A DNA stretch of 64,000 bases from Ailurus styani (taxonomy: Eukaryota > Chordata > Mammalia > Carnivora > Ailuridae). Location: positions 2,507,662 through 2,571,661 of the forward strand of contig LNAC01000346.1 in assembly GCA_002007465.1 (NCBI GenBank), written 5' to 3'. The notes under the pieces were generated by a model that was given only the letters and a program-made list of their open reading frames with translations, did no database searches and was not told where the DNA came from. This document shows, piece by piece, positions 25,101 to 36,499 of this stretch (position 1 is its first letter; the number at the start of each line of letters is the position of its first letter). Made by a program: the position numbers and the translations under genes.

Positions 25101-27108
25101 TGCTTTTTCACTCTAATGGTATTCTTACCTTTCTTGTGAAAAAAGACACACTTAGTGATATTCATGTTTTCGCCTTCTGATTTTCAAAAATATATATAAA
25201 AATAAATCAAGATGTTTTCATCCACTGGTTAAATTCTTCTTACAATTTCTGGACCACTGAATACCTGGAGACTGTCTTGACTAAAGTGCATGTGCCTGGC
25301 TGCATTTGCTGCTGAAGAAATGACTGAGTGCTGAAGGGTCCCCTGGGTTCCATAGCCTTTGCCTTTCCTTGAAGTCCATCTGCCTTTGGATGAAGGAGTT
25401 CTATCCTGGGTTTCCACTTCATGCTTTGTTTTTCCTTTTCAATTTTTAACTGGATGATCAAAGTAGCTTATAAATATCTGATCATCAGAGGTCATCTTCC
25501 TGCGGTTCATACAAAATGATTGCTCCTGCCCTTCATGCCTTTAGAAAATACATCCGTGGCAATAAAAGAAATAAAACATTTTAAAATTCCACATACCCAA
25601 TTGGGATCTGGTGGTTGTTGGCCCAACCTGTGTTTTGGTCTAGGTCCCAGAAACGTGGCAAGTACAAAGTTGCACTACTGCAGAAGACAGACAAAATAAT
25701 CTGTCATGTCCCCAAAGTATAATCAGGCCAGGGTTTGAAAGTGTCACTAAGAGATCTCTACCCCACCCCAGACGCAGAGCTGGCTTTGGGGAACCTGGTT
25801 TATCTGCTTCAAAAAGAGGAAGGGGTTGGTTGACAGGATTTAAACCTGTGGCTCCAGGCAGTCTAGGCTCCTTAATTTGGATTCTTAGATCACGAAGCCA
25901 AGCCCTGTAGCTCTCAGAAACTCTGTATTTATACATAGATAACGATTATACCAATCAAGTTGACATTCTAGTAATAAGGATTTCACCAAGTTTCACTTAT
26001 ACCTTCAAATGTGTTATTGTTTAATCTCATCATGTGAGTCAAGTTGAATCAAAGCCAACCTGACCTTTTTTCCTTACAATATCAACTTCGAGTAATTTTA
26101 TTTAACTTTCTTTCTGGCATTTACAGACTCTCTTCTCAAAGGATGTTAGAGTTAGTGTTGACAAAACATTATTAATGCTCCCTTATCTATGAAAATATGG
26201 TGAAAAACAAAGCACAAATTTCCTTAATTGCAATAAAAACTATATCGTATGTTGATATTTATGTTTATAAAAAGAATTACGGAACTAGAACATGTGTTAG
26301 TGCCATTTTCATATTACTTTTGCAGAAAAATCACTTCAAAATACACTTTTCTCTAATCCTCTCAGTCATACCCAGTTTGCTCTGCATTTATTATTCTGCA
26401 TATTTGGCTTTTACTAAAAGATAGTCAATTTCTGAGCATCTAAAGTGAGTAAATAGAAAAAGATAGCTAATGTTTCAAATTATAATTATATTCTTTCAGA
26501 ATATTGTTAACACTTTATAGATATTTCCCAAACTAACCTTATTTATTAGTTTTATATTTTTTCTCCAAAATTATCAATTAATCTGTATATAAAATTATGA
26601 GATAGTTATCCCTACAGAAAAGTACGGATGTTTAGGTTAATTTCTAAAACAAATTCTCAGAAACATATGTCATAGCTTTTTTGATTAAAAAAAATAAAAT
26701 ATCTCAATTGCTCGTAGATTTAGCAAAGTTGAATTTTACTTATATTAAATAAAGACAGAATAAGGACAGCAAATAGTACTGAATATCTGAATATTTGTTT
26801 TTTGATTTTGGTCATAATGTATACACATACAACCTTGTAAGTGAACTTGAACACAGTTAACCATTTGCCCCTTAGAGTAGATGGCAAATTAACCTTATCT
26901 CTCGGCTCTGCATAACATGAATTTCAAGACTTTTAAATGATGATAGAACAGCCTCAAGCTTTAAAGCGTTTGTTAAAAGAATCTCTTCAACTATGAGGCC
27001 TCAAGGAAAGTGAAATCTGTAGACTCACCCCCCCACCCCCACCCCTGGAATTTTTTTTTTTGAAAGGATTTGCATTTTGACCTGGCTCTCTTCTTTTTGA
27101 GAATCGTA
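22141..27108. other. Five-kb stretch free of recognised insertions
   Basis: The longest repeat-poor interval. No Can-SINE, L1 or LTR landmark seen. Open frames up to 98 codons exist but lack splice signals or protein-like composition. Confidence 0.55.
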
Positions 27109-27117
27109 TATTCTGTC

Positions 27118-27355
27118 TTTTTTTTTTTTTTTAAAGATTTTATTTATTTATTTGACACAGAGAGAGAGATCACAAGTAGGCAGAGAGGCAGGCAGAGAGA
27201 CAGGGGGAGGAGGAAGCAGGCTCCCTGCTGAGCAGAGAGCCCGATGCGGGCCTCGATCCCAGGACGCTGAGATCATGGGCCTCGATCCCAGGACGCTGAG
27301 ATCATGACCTGAGCCGAAAGCAGAGGCTTTAACCCACTGAGCCACCCAGGCGCCC
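27118..27355 (-). mobile_element. Can-SINE with internal tandem duplication
   Basis: Young copy: 9-bp duplication TATTCTGTC at 27109-27117 and 27356-27364, ending GAGCCACCCAGGCGCCC. A 29-bp segment (27248-27276) is repeated exactly at 27277-27305, making this copy longer than its relatives. Confidence 0.95.
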
Positions 27356-28139
27356 TATTCTGTCATTTTGATCCCTTACTCTATTCCTTGTGTTTATAAA
27401 ATTCTCTTTTTTGAGGAAAATAGTGATAAAACTTAAACCATTATTTTTACTCACGTGTTTCTAAATTTGATCCAGTTTTTATATTTCATTTGAATAAAGA
27501 TAGAATCATCACAGGTAAAATTAGTTGTGGCTTCTATTTTTCAAGCATAAACATCTTCAACAATGACATTTTCAGACAGTTCTAGGCAAGTTGACATATA
27601 CTAGCAGTTTAAATACACCCCACTCACAAATATCTGGAATAGAAGGAATTCACATCATCTGAGTTTGAGAGGAGATCTAAAAATGTTATTTGTGAATGGA
27701 CTGTACTACATAAATGAACAAGTTAAGTAAAAGCTTTCAGAGTTCTCTAATGTGCAAGACATCTGAATCACAGCAGTCTCTCTTTAGATGATTTTTTATA
27801 CATACCTCTGTAGAGAAGTTCTAAAAGACATGATAGTCAAGTAATACAACTGTAGCTCTCAATTTTGGTAATAGGTAAGAGAGAAGACGAATTTCACTAT
27901 GAGGATGTATCAAGTTATTCCTTTCATAAAAATGCAGAGTCTAAAATAGACTGAATTACTCAGCATCTTAATTTTTATCCAGTGTTTTGAAACTCCCTAT
28001 CAGCTCAGTAATGTCACCTTGCATTTTCCAACTACTAATTTTTCACCGTGGGTACTGTTCATTCGCTCGGTTGTAACTGTCTCATTGTATTATGCATTTT
28101 TCCATATATATTTTTCTTCATAAATGTTCACATAACTAG

Positions 28140-28340
28140 GGGCATCTGGGTGGCTTAGTTGTTAAGCATCTGCTTTCAGCTCAGGTCATGATCCCAGGGT
28201 CCTGGAATCGAGCTCCTCCTTGGGCTCCCTGCTCCCTGGAGAGCCTGCTTCTCCCTCTCCCCACTCACCCTGCTTGTGTTCCCTCTCTTGCTGTCTTTCT
28301 CTCTGTCAAATAAATAAATAAATAAATCTTTAAAAAAAAA
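28140..28340 (+). mobile_element. Can-SINE
   Basis: Head GGGCATCTGGGTGGC, tail of AAATAAATAAATAAATC. Perfect 14-bp duplication GTTCACATAACTAG at 28126-28139 and 28341-28354. Confidence 0.94.
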
Positions 28341-28829
28341 GTTCACATAACTAGAAAATACCACATTTGAAAAAGCTAAAATGACACCCAAATCATGTCT
28401 TTTGCCATTTTAAACTCTGCAAATTAAGTTTAAAGCTTATGCATACATTTTCCCCTCATTCTTCTGCTGTCATTTATTCTGTAATTGATTCTCTCACCTC
28501 TAAATCAGAAAGCAGCTGCTGTAATTCTAGTAGCCTTGAATAACATTTAGATGCACTGAAGCAGAAAACAAGCTTTATATTTTACTTAAGTGGAAAATTA
28601 CCTCAACTGTCTCACTGCAAGATGCAATTATATGAACGGCTTACGTGGGGTTGTGGAATCCATAATCTGGGCAGCAGTGCATAGGAACAAAAAGTAGTAC
28701 AGAAAAAAAGATCTGTGTTGTAGAAATTCAATACGTATGTCATAATTCCAATTGTTCCTTTAACAATAGTAGTGATAATTTTTTTGCTGACTTTTATTTT
28801 TTTAAGCTTTCCTGTAATTATTGTAAAAA

Positions 28830-28985
28830 CTAATACTGATTGGATGCTTACAATATCCTTGGCAGGTTTCTAAAGCATTTGTCATTGATTCTCTTAAGCC
28901 TCACAACAATCCTATGAAGCGAATATTATTACCTTTATTTTACAAAAAGGAAAATTGAGGTTCAAAAAGGCTAAGTAGCGAAGGA
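28830..28985 (-). mobile_element. MIR SINE
   Basis: Reverse-complement MIR: CTCACAACAATCCTATGAAG, a TTATTACC...TTTTACAAAAAGGAAA stretch and TTCAAAAAGGCTAAGTAGC, matching the conserved MIR core and 3' part. Confidence 0.8.
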
Positions 28986-29158
28986 GAAACATCTTATGAG
29001 TGATAAATATTCTGAGTCTTTTTAGATTGTCTTTCACAAATAGAGATTCTTGGATTTATATCCTTCACTTTTCTTTTCTCAGTATTTATCTTCATGCTAT
29101 GAATCCGTCCACAGTTCTACTATTACATATATATCAATGGGATATTGAGTAAAGGAAC

Positions 29159-29184
29159 AAATGAATGAATGAATGAATGAATGG
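29159..29184 (+). repeat. (AATG)6 microsatellite
   Basis: Six perfect tetranucleotide units in otherwise unique sequence. Confidence 0.95.
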
Positions 29185-29292
29185 TATCTATGTCTTCAAT
29201 AATAACATATCCCCATGTTACAGATAACATAAAGATCCAACTACGTGGGTTCGCTCTTCGTGTCTCACGAACACTTCCAATTTAACTGTTTC

Positions 29293-29495
29293 CTTTTTTT
29301 AAAAAAAATATTTGTGTTAGAGAGAGAGAGAGAGAGAGCGCATGAGTTGGGGGCAGGGGCAGAGGGAGAGGAAGAGATGCAGACTCCCCACTGAGCACAG
29401 AGCCCCACATGGTGCTTGACCCACAACCCCGAGACCATGACCTGAACCAAAATCAAGAGTCAAACACCCAACCGACTGAGCCATCTTGATGCCCT
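29293..29495 (-). mobile_element. Can-SINE, old
   Basis: Diverged reverse-complement copy with a (GA)n block, TGACCTGAACCAAAATCAAG and end GAGCCATCTTGATGCCC. No clear target-site duplication, which fits its age. Confidence 0.85.
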
Positions 29496-29872
29496 GAAAA
29501 TGCAAAGAATTTTTAAAAAACGAAGGGAAAGAAACACACAAATATGCACACATACATATGAAATTCTATACATATATGCAAATGTGTATATATAGGCATA
29601 TGCACATGATACATTTTATATAAAGTATAAATATAATTCATATTATGTATAAGTTTAACATCTTCTATTTCATCAGCACTCCTGAAACTGTCTTTGCCCA
29701 AATGACTGTTATTTGCCATTATCTCTTAAAAATTGTAAAGGGTTGTTTAAAGGTTTGGCAAATGCTAGACTTATTGAAAACAACCTGCTATTTTAAACAT
29801 ATCTGTTAACCACTTTTATTATTCCCTCTTTAAATAATACTTGTATAGCAAATCAATTAAAACTGCATTCAG

Positions 29873-30054
29873 TTAGGTGCCTGGGTGGCTCAGTGGGTTA
29901 AAGCCTCTGCATTTGGCTCAGGTCATGATCCTGGGTCCTGGGATCTCAGCCCTGCTGAGCAGGGAGCCTGCTTCCTCCCCTCTCTCTGCCTGTCTACTTG
30001 TGATCTCTCTCTCTCTGTCAAATAAATAAATAAATAAGTAAAATATAAAAAAAA
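29873..30054 (+). mobile_element. Can-SINE with small deletion
   Basis: Head TTAGGTGCCTGGGTGGC; part of the middle (between GGGATC and GCTGAGCAGG) is missing. Likely duplication TGCATTCAG / TGTATTCAG at 29864-29872 and 30055-30063. Confidence 0.9.
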
Positions 30055-30063
30055 TGTATTCAG

Positions 30064-31264
30064 ATAAATTCATCTTATTTTTAATATATAACAGTTTTAT
30101 TAAAACTCCAAATGTGAGTAGTGGACATCTGGGGTAAAAAAATACCAAAATATAAATATCAATACTGACTTAAATTGTATGGTATGGTAAACTTATATGT
30201 TGCAAGATGATGGAGTGTTTCTGGCTAAATGCAGTCTTGCAATTACTAAAGTTACCGTAAGTCTTATGCTTAGATAATGATAAAAGAAGTTCACTTGTAA
30301 GTCTAGCTTCTTAGAATATTCTTAAAACACATCTATTATCATTCAATTTGGTAGAAGTCATTATGAGTTGTGATGCACAATGGAGGAGTTCTAGCGAGTT
30401 ATTTTTGCTCTTTGAGCAACATTTGCTGAGCTTTGATCTATCTTGCCCAGGCAATATTAAAAGTTCTATAAAGAAAAACCCTCCATCTGCTCTCAGCTCT
30501 TTAACTTTCTACCTCATAGTGTTTGGCATTATTCCCAGCTCTCCCTGGGAATATAAAATATATAATAATTTATTGAGTTTTTAAAAAATTCAAGTAGAAG
30601 AGGGTGCCTCCTGTGTTTAAAAGAACAAAATTCATTTTCTACTCAGACTGTGCTGATATACTTTCCACACCTTAGTTATTATAAATAAAAGTAATATTTT
30701 TTTTGTTTTTGTACAACTAGCATTTTTTAAGACATTCAATGTATGTGGTTTATGAAATCCGAACATGTGGCAAATTTTTCTAATGCTCAGTAAAGTTAAA
30801 TGCAGGTGTTTCAAATAATTTCCAGGAGATACAAGCTACATTAAAGTTGTTTTACATTGGTAAATACCACCCAGCGAAACAAATGCTGAAAATGTTTTAA
30901 AAACAGCTGTATATATTAAAAAACAATACCCAAAGAGAACAGTCTATTGCTCAAAGTAGACTAAATAAAGGGATTATGGTTCCAATTGTGAAAAGAAAGC
31001 AATTTGTGGCTATAAAAATGTCCGGAGGGTGGAAGCCACATCTTGTATATCTCTTATTCTTCTGAAGGACCTGGTTTGTACTCTATGCACAAAAACATTT
31101 TTACGTGATGACTGAAAATGCCAATGATTGCTAATTTCACTTATGGTTTCCTACAGATGGTAAAACTAACCATTCCAGTCAATCAGCACATACTTACTGA
31201 CTGCTTCAAGAACTCTGACATTAACCAAAGATACTACATTGAGCAATATAAGCATGGTGTTAGA
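30064..31264. other. AT-rich sequence, nothing recognised
   Basis: No coding or repeat evidence between a SINE and an old L1. Confidence 0.5.
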
Positions 31265-32620
31265 GTTTGTGAGTTTAGAGTCTAATGGGAAAAATGGATA
31301 AAAAATTAATAAATCAATTAAAAACCATCCAAAAGAATCTGCAAAAATTATTAGAATATTTACTAATATGGCCCCAGAGATTTTTTGTCCTATATCAGCA
31401 ACAAGTGGCTTAAAAATATAAATAAAAAGTCAAGCTAGAAGTTATTTACAACTCATGCCAAATAATCAATATCCAGAATATATGAAATACTCATTGAGAT
31501 CACTTGTTTAAAAGGAAAGACACACAGCATAAAATAACAGGAAAAAATGTGAACAGGCATTTCTTAACAGAGGAATAAAATTTGGTCAGTTGAACTCTTC
31601 ATGAATAAAAATGAAGCCATCAGTGAGATGTATTATTACATGTTCTGACTTGGCATAAATAGAGATGTTTGATTATACCAAGTGTTTGCAAGCAACCAGA
31701 ATTTACATAAACTGTTGATTGGGTTGTAAACTAGAACAAGTTATTTGAATAATAATTTAGTGTTATAAAGTAGGATATGTATATTCTATACAGCTCCCTT
31801 GTACTTTTAGGCATATGTTCTATAGAAACTAGCACTAGCACAGGATTGGCTTCTGGAGAGGAATGTGGCATATTCTCAGGAGGTACATTGAACCATCAAG
31901 CATGAAATGTGACCAAGGATGGGCCTGGGACATCTCACAGCATTGCTTTCAATAGCAAAATGTTGGAAATGACTGACCATTGACAAGAGAATGTACAAAT
32001 AAATTGTGTTATATTTGCATAGTGTGATAGTATGTACAAGTGAAAAATGAACTAGCATTATACCAACAACATAAATAAGTCCTTTTCTTTTAAAAGATTT
32101 TATTTATTTATTTGACAGAGAGAGAGAGATCACAAGTAGGCAGAGAGGCAGGCAGAGAGAGAGGAGGAAGCAGGCTCTCTGCTCAGCAGAGAGCCAGACG
32201 TGGGCCTCGATCCCAGAACCCTGGGATCATGACCTGAGCTGAAGGCAGAGGCTCTAACCCACTGAGCCACCCAGGCGCCCAACATAAATAAATCTTAAAA
32301 ATGAGATCTCTAATGAAAAAGTTAACTTACTTATATACACACATATTGTCATATTTTCATAAATCACAATATATACATTGTTTAGAGATACACCTATATT
32401 TAAATACTATAGGAAGACAGGAGAATGATTAATAAAACAAAATCAAAATAGCCGAGAGGAGATAAGGCTCAGGAGAAGCACACAAGTAGGGATTCACTGC
32501 TATTGGTAATATTCTAGTGATTTTGTTAGATGGTAAGGTATTTATTTTGTTGGTATGTTTCAAAGACTACATGTTACAATGCATATATAAGCTATTACAT
32601 AATAAATATTGCTTAAGCTT
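31265..32620 (+). mobile_element. Old L1 3' end, split by SINE
   Basis: TTCAATAGCAAAATGTTGGAAATGAC, then after the SINE (32079-32280) a 3'-UTR-like run with ACATTGTTTAGAGATACACC, GAGAATGATTAATAAAAC and AATATTCTAGTGATTTTG. The first half is more diverged. Confidence 0.6.
32079..32280 (-). mobile_element. Can-SINE inside an old L1
   Basis: Young reverse-complement copy ending GAGCCACCCAGGCGCCC. Perfect 11-bp duplication AACATAAATAA at 32068-32078 and 32281-32291. It splits an L1 3' region. Confidence 0.94.
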
Positions 32621-32629
32621 GAAAAGAGG

Positions 32630-33085
32630 AAGTTAATTTTGGAGGCAGATATTAAATTTGAGTTGTCGGGAAAATATGCCAGTATTTGAATCAGACAATT
32701 GGATATGTTAATTGGAACAAAGAAGAGAGGTCTATAAAGTAAAGAAAAATCTGGAATGAAAAGTCTTGGAACTCCAAAAAAAATGTTGGAAGTCCATATG
32801 CATCTATTTGGAATCTGTATATATACACACACATAAATTAGGTAGAGGAAGAAACTAATAGAGTGTTATGAGAAGGACTGACAGTTGTGGTGGAAAGTAA
32901 ATGAGCAATCAAGAAGGTGGGGATGGTTTAAGAATGAGGGAACAAGAACTGAATAGATTCTGGCCAAGAAGCTTTTCAAACTGGAGTGGTCAACAAGAAT
33001 ATATAACTTGAAAACTGACAAGAGCAATCGGGTACTAGATGCAGAAGCCAGTCTGAAGTGAGTTGAAGAGTGAATGGAGACTCTG
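32630..33085 (+). repeat. Ancient medium-repeat element, second copy
   Basis: AGACAATTGGATATGTTAAT, GGAGTGGTCAACAAGAA and GACAAGAGCAATCGGGT recall the central and 3' parts of the same unnamed family as 46060-48345. No open frame. Confidence 0.4.
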
Positions 33086-33968
33086 TTGAAATATCTCATA
33101 TAAACCCCCATTACAAACACCAAAAAGACTATACAAAATTTTTTTAAAAATCATTTTCTATGCATTGTCAAACTGCTAAGAAAGTCAGGAAACACTCAGC
33201 TCAAGCAAGAGCTCAAATAAAAATCCAGGTCCTACCCATGACAAGTGAGAGACACTCCCACAAAGCTGGGGTTTCAAAAAGCTATGCTCTCCATGAAAGG
33301 GTGAGACACAGAAAAACCTGCTTTGCAAAGGGAGACAGGATGCAGTCACCTTCCTCAAATCTGGCTCTCAGTGGAGAGAACAAAATCTCTGTCTTCTGAA
33401 TGTTTGTAACTATATGGGGAAGCTCAGGAGAGTCTGTGGCCTGACTTCACGATACCAGCATCATTCACTTATCCCCAAAATGCCCCTAATGAAGCAAATT
33501 TATACAAAAGTGTTACAGCTGATCTGAGCCGGCTGACTGGGGTTTGTAAAGGTTCCTAGTTACTCAGCAAAAGCTAATGCAAATCCTTTCTGAAGGAGGG
33601 CTCCTTGGTCAGATACCTTAAAAAACATTCCCACCTATGGAATTCAGATGAACAGGAACTCTTAATAGAACAGCAAAGCACACACACAAAGATGGCAAAA
33701 TTGAGTGGTCACTAGCAGCATGAGACCCACAGATGAAGACTGACAAATAATTCAGATATTAAAATGATGAAATACGTGATATGAAATGTATTATTGAGAG
33801 CAGATAAGAAACAAGAGATCATTTAAATAAAAGAAAAATATGAAAACAACAAAAGGTGATTTTTCAAAAAATAATATACAAGTAAAAACTCATTTGATGG
33901 GTTAAACCAGAAAGCACATAACTGGTGTAAACTGGAAAACTATCTGCTCTCCATCTCGTGCCATTCTT
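33086..33968. other. Unassigned, possibly repeat 5' region
   Basis: Moderately GC-balanced with broken frames; it may be an old L1 5' part preceding the hAT relic, but no landmark is firm. Confidence 0.4.
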
Positions 33969-34171
33969 TTTTCTTTTTTTTTTTAAGATTTTATTTATTC
34001 ATTTGACAGAGAGAGACACAGTGAGAGAAGAAACCCAAGAAGAGGGAGTGGAAGAGGGAGAAGCAGGCTTCCTGCCAAGCAGGGAGCCAGACATGGGGCT
34101 TGATCCCAGGACCTTGGGATCATGACCTGAGCCAAAGGCAGACAATTAAGGACTGTGCCACTCAAGCACCC
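33969..34171 (-). mobile_element. Can-SINE beside the hAT relic
   Basis: Reverse-complement copy ending GTGCCACTCAAGCACCC. The flanks GTGCCATTCTT (before) and ATACCATTCTT (after) look like an aged target-site duplication. Confidence 0.9.
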
Positions 34172-34189
34172 TGTTTCATACCATTCTTG

Positions 34190-35360
34190 AAGGGTTCTGT
34201 GGATACCTGGGGAATCAGACCTTTTCAAGGGGTCCATGAAGTCAAAACAATTTTTATAACAATAGTTGGCAGTTAAGAGTTTTTTTCTACTGTGTTGACA
34301 TTTGCAAAAATAAAAATGGGACAAGACTGCTGGAAGCTTTGAATGATTGAGGCCATGGTAGCAAATTATACTACAATTTTATTCTTTTTAATCACCATGC
34401 CTTTGCAGTGAAAAAGTAGAAAAAAAAAGGCTAGTGTATACTTCACAATGTCTTGAAAGAATCAGTAAAAATGACTATTTGAAGTTGTACCCCCAGGTAT
34501 ACTTTTTATAGTATTTTCTGCAATTGCATGAGTATATACAAAGCCCTCATGCTGCACATGGAATGATGATCACTGTTTCAGGGAAAATAACCTACATGAT
34601 GATTTGAATTGTTAGTTGAACCAGCCGCCTGTACGTGAAACACGATATTTTTACTTGAAGTAATAACTAACAGACAAACCACGTCTATTCTTACTTTGGT
34701 ACTTGGCAGGTATTTTCTTGAAAATGAACAAAGGGAGCCTGTCCTATGATCAACAGTGGATGATATTATTGCTAAGATAACATTGGCACCCTGTAGCAAA
34801 AGTTAGAATTTTGGGTAACTTGTCTCAACCACCATAAAGTTGACAGTTTCCCACTTCTAAAAGATGTATCTGATAAGATCTGTGGTGCTAATAACAAAAG
34901 TTATTGTTTGGTTTGTATTATGAAATGTGCCAACATTTGGGAGATCTGCATAACTCCATGAACAAGTATTTTCCAAATGATCAATTCATGATGTTATGAA
35001 ATCACACTTAGCTAAAGAATACACTTAAAATGCAAGATAAACTATTGGACTGTAAAGTAACAGAGTATGGGATATTTGTTGACATGGTTTCATATTTCTC
35101 ACGGCTACTCTAGTTTAAGATACAACCTACCACTTGCCAAATTTTAGTGTAGTGACAAAATAGAATATCCCTAGTTTTCTGAAAAGGTTATTAAAATTAT
35201 CTGCCCTTTTCCAGTTATAGATTTATGTAAGCTTGGGTTTTCTTCATATTCAACCAAAACATCATATTGCAAAAATTTGCACAAGATTAACAGCTATCTT
35301 CTATTAAAACAAATATTAAAGAAATGTATAAAAAATGCCACTTCTTACTGAATTTCTTCA
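34190..35360 (+). pseudogene. Decayed hAT-superfamily transposase
   Basis: About 1.1 kb reads in pieces, across frame changes, like the C-terminal half of a hAT-type transposase of the group related to domesticated ZBED/FAM200-like genes. The clearest landmark is at about 35224-35280, which translates to LCKLGFSSYSTKTSY; this matches the hAT C-terminal dimerisation region, where the family has a Cys-x-x-Gly-Phe-Ser motif. Upstream pieces such as FLLEVITNRQT and LGRYFLENEQREPV (about 34650-34745) fit the same protein in order. Many stops and frameshifts show it is dead. Element ends are not clear; a SINE (33969-34171) lies at its 5' side. Family assignment is from memory of the protein motif; the exact subfamily is unknown. 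Confidence 0.65.
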
Positions 35361-35609
35361 TTTTTGGAAATACAGTTATTTACATAAAATATAATCATTT
35401 AATAAAATATAATGGTTTTAACAGTATTTTCCCATATGTTAACAGGTAGTAGATTTATTACTGTAATTTTAAAATTTATTATGTTTAAGTCAGTAAGTAT
35501 CTTAACATTTTTTCAGTTTCTAATCAGTCAGTATTGATAGACATTTATATGGATAAACAAAAGCTTTTGGTGATGGTGAAATAATAAGAAATATGTATTT
35601 TGGTCTTGG

Positions 35610-36472
35610 GCCCTGGTTCCTCACACAGAGCTCCTGAAACCCTTGTTAATAAAGCCACTAGGAAAATATTTCATTTTAACATGTACTCTTTGATTCTGGT
35701 TTCTGATATAAAGACCTCCTAAGAACATCATAATTTTCTGAGTGATAGGAATGTTCAATACCCAGATCCTAAATCCCTTGGAATTTGGAGGGCAATAGGA
35801 ATATCTTTTGTTCTGATGACATGATTCTTGGACTCTTGAATGGGGGTTAGTCAGCAGAAGGACCAAGTCATAATTAGAAGCCTGGAACGTTTAGTTACAT
35901 TCGCCCTATCCTCCAGGAAGGAGAGAGGGGCTGGAGAGGGGTTAATTATCAATCATGCCTATGTGATAAAGCCTCCATAAAAATCCCAAAAGTACGGGAT
36001 TCTGTATCTTCCACCTTGTTGAACATGTCTGTGTACAGGGAGATGGGTGCACCCCAAATCCACAAGCCCCTGTGTTGGGGACACATCCAGATCTCAACCA
36101 ATATATCTTTTTAATATGGCTGTTTACCTCTATCCTCCATTACATCCTTTTTTATAAAATAAACTGGTAAACATAAGTCAGTATTTTCTTGGGTTCTGTG
36201 AACTGTTTTGGCAAATGATGAATCCAAAGAGGTCATAGGAAATCTCTGGTTTTTGGCAAAATCAGACAAAGGTTCTGGGTAACCAAGGGACGAGCTACAT
36301 GTGAAAGTGGGGGGCAGTTTTATGGGAGTCTTTAACCTTTGGGGCCTGCCTGTGGTGAAGACTCAGTACCATAAGACTGGTTGGTGTTACAATTAAATTG
36401 AATTGAATTGTTGAACCCCTAGCTGGTGTCACAGAGAATTGCTTGGTGTGGAAGAAAAAAACCCTCCACATC
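35610..36472 (+). mobile_element. Old LTR-like element (ERV-L type?)
   Basis: A long block with a polyadenylation signal AATAAA at 36158-36163, a TTGAATTGAATTG segment and an end at CCCTCCACA. Two bases later TGGTATTAGAACG resembles a tRNA-Leu primer-binding site, as used by ERV-L group elements. No coding content. The exact start and family are unknown; I recognise the block as a widespread mammalian repeat but cannot name it. Confidence 0.45.
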
Positions 36473-36499
36473 TGGTATTAGAACGTTTGTGAGTGTGTG

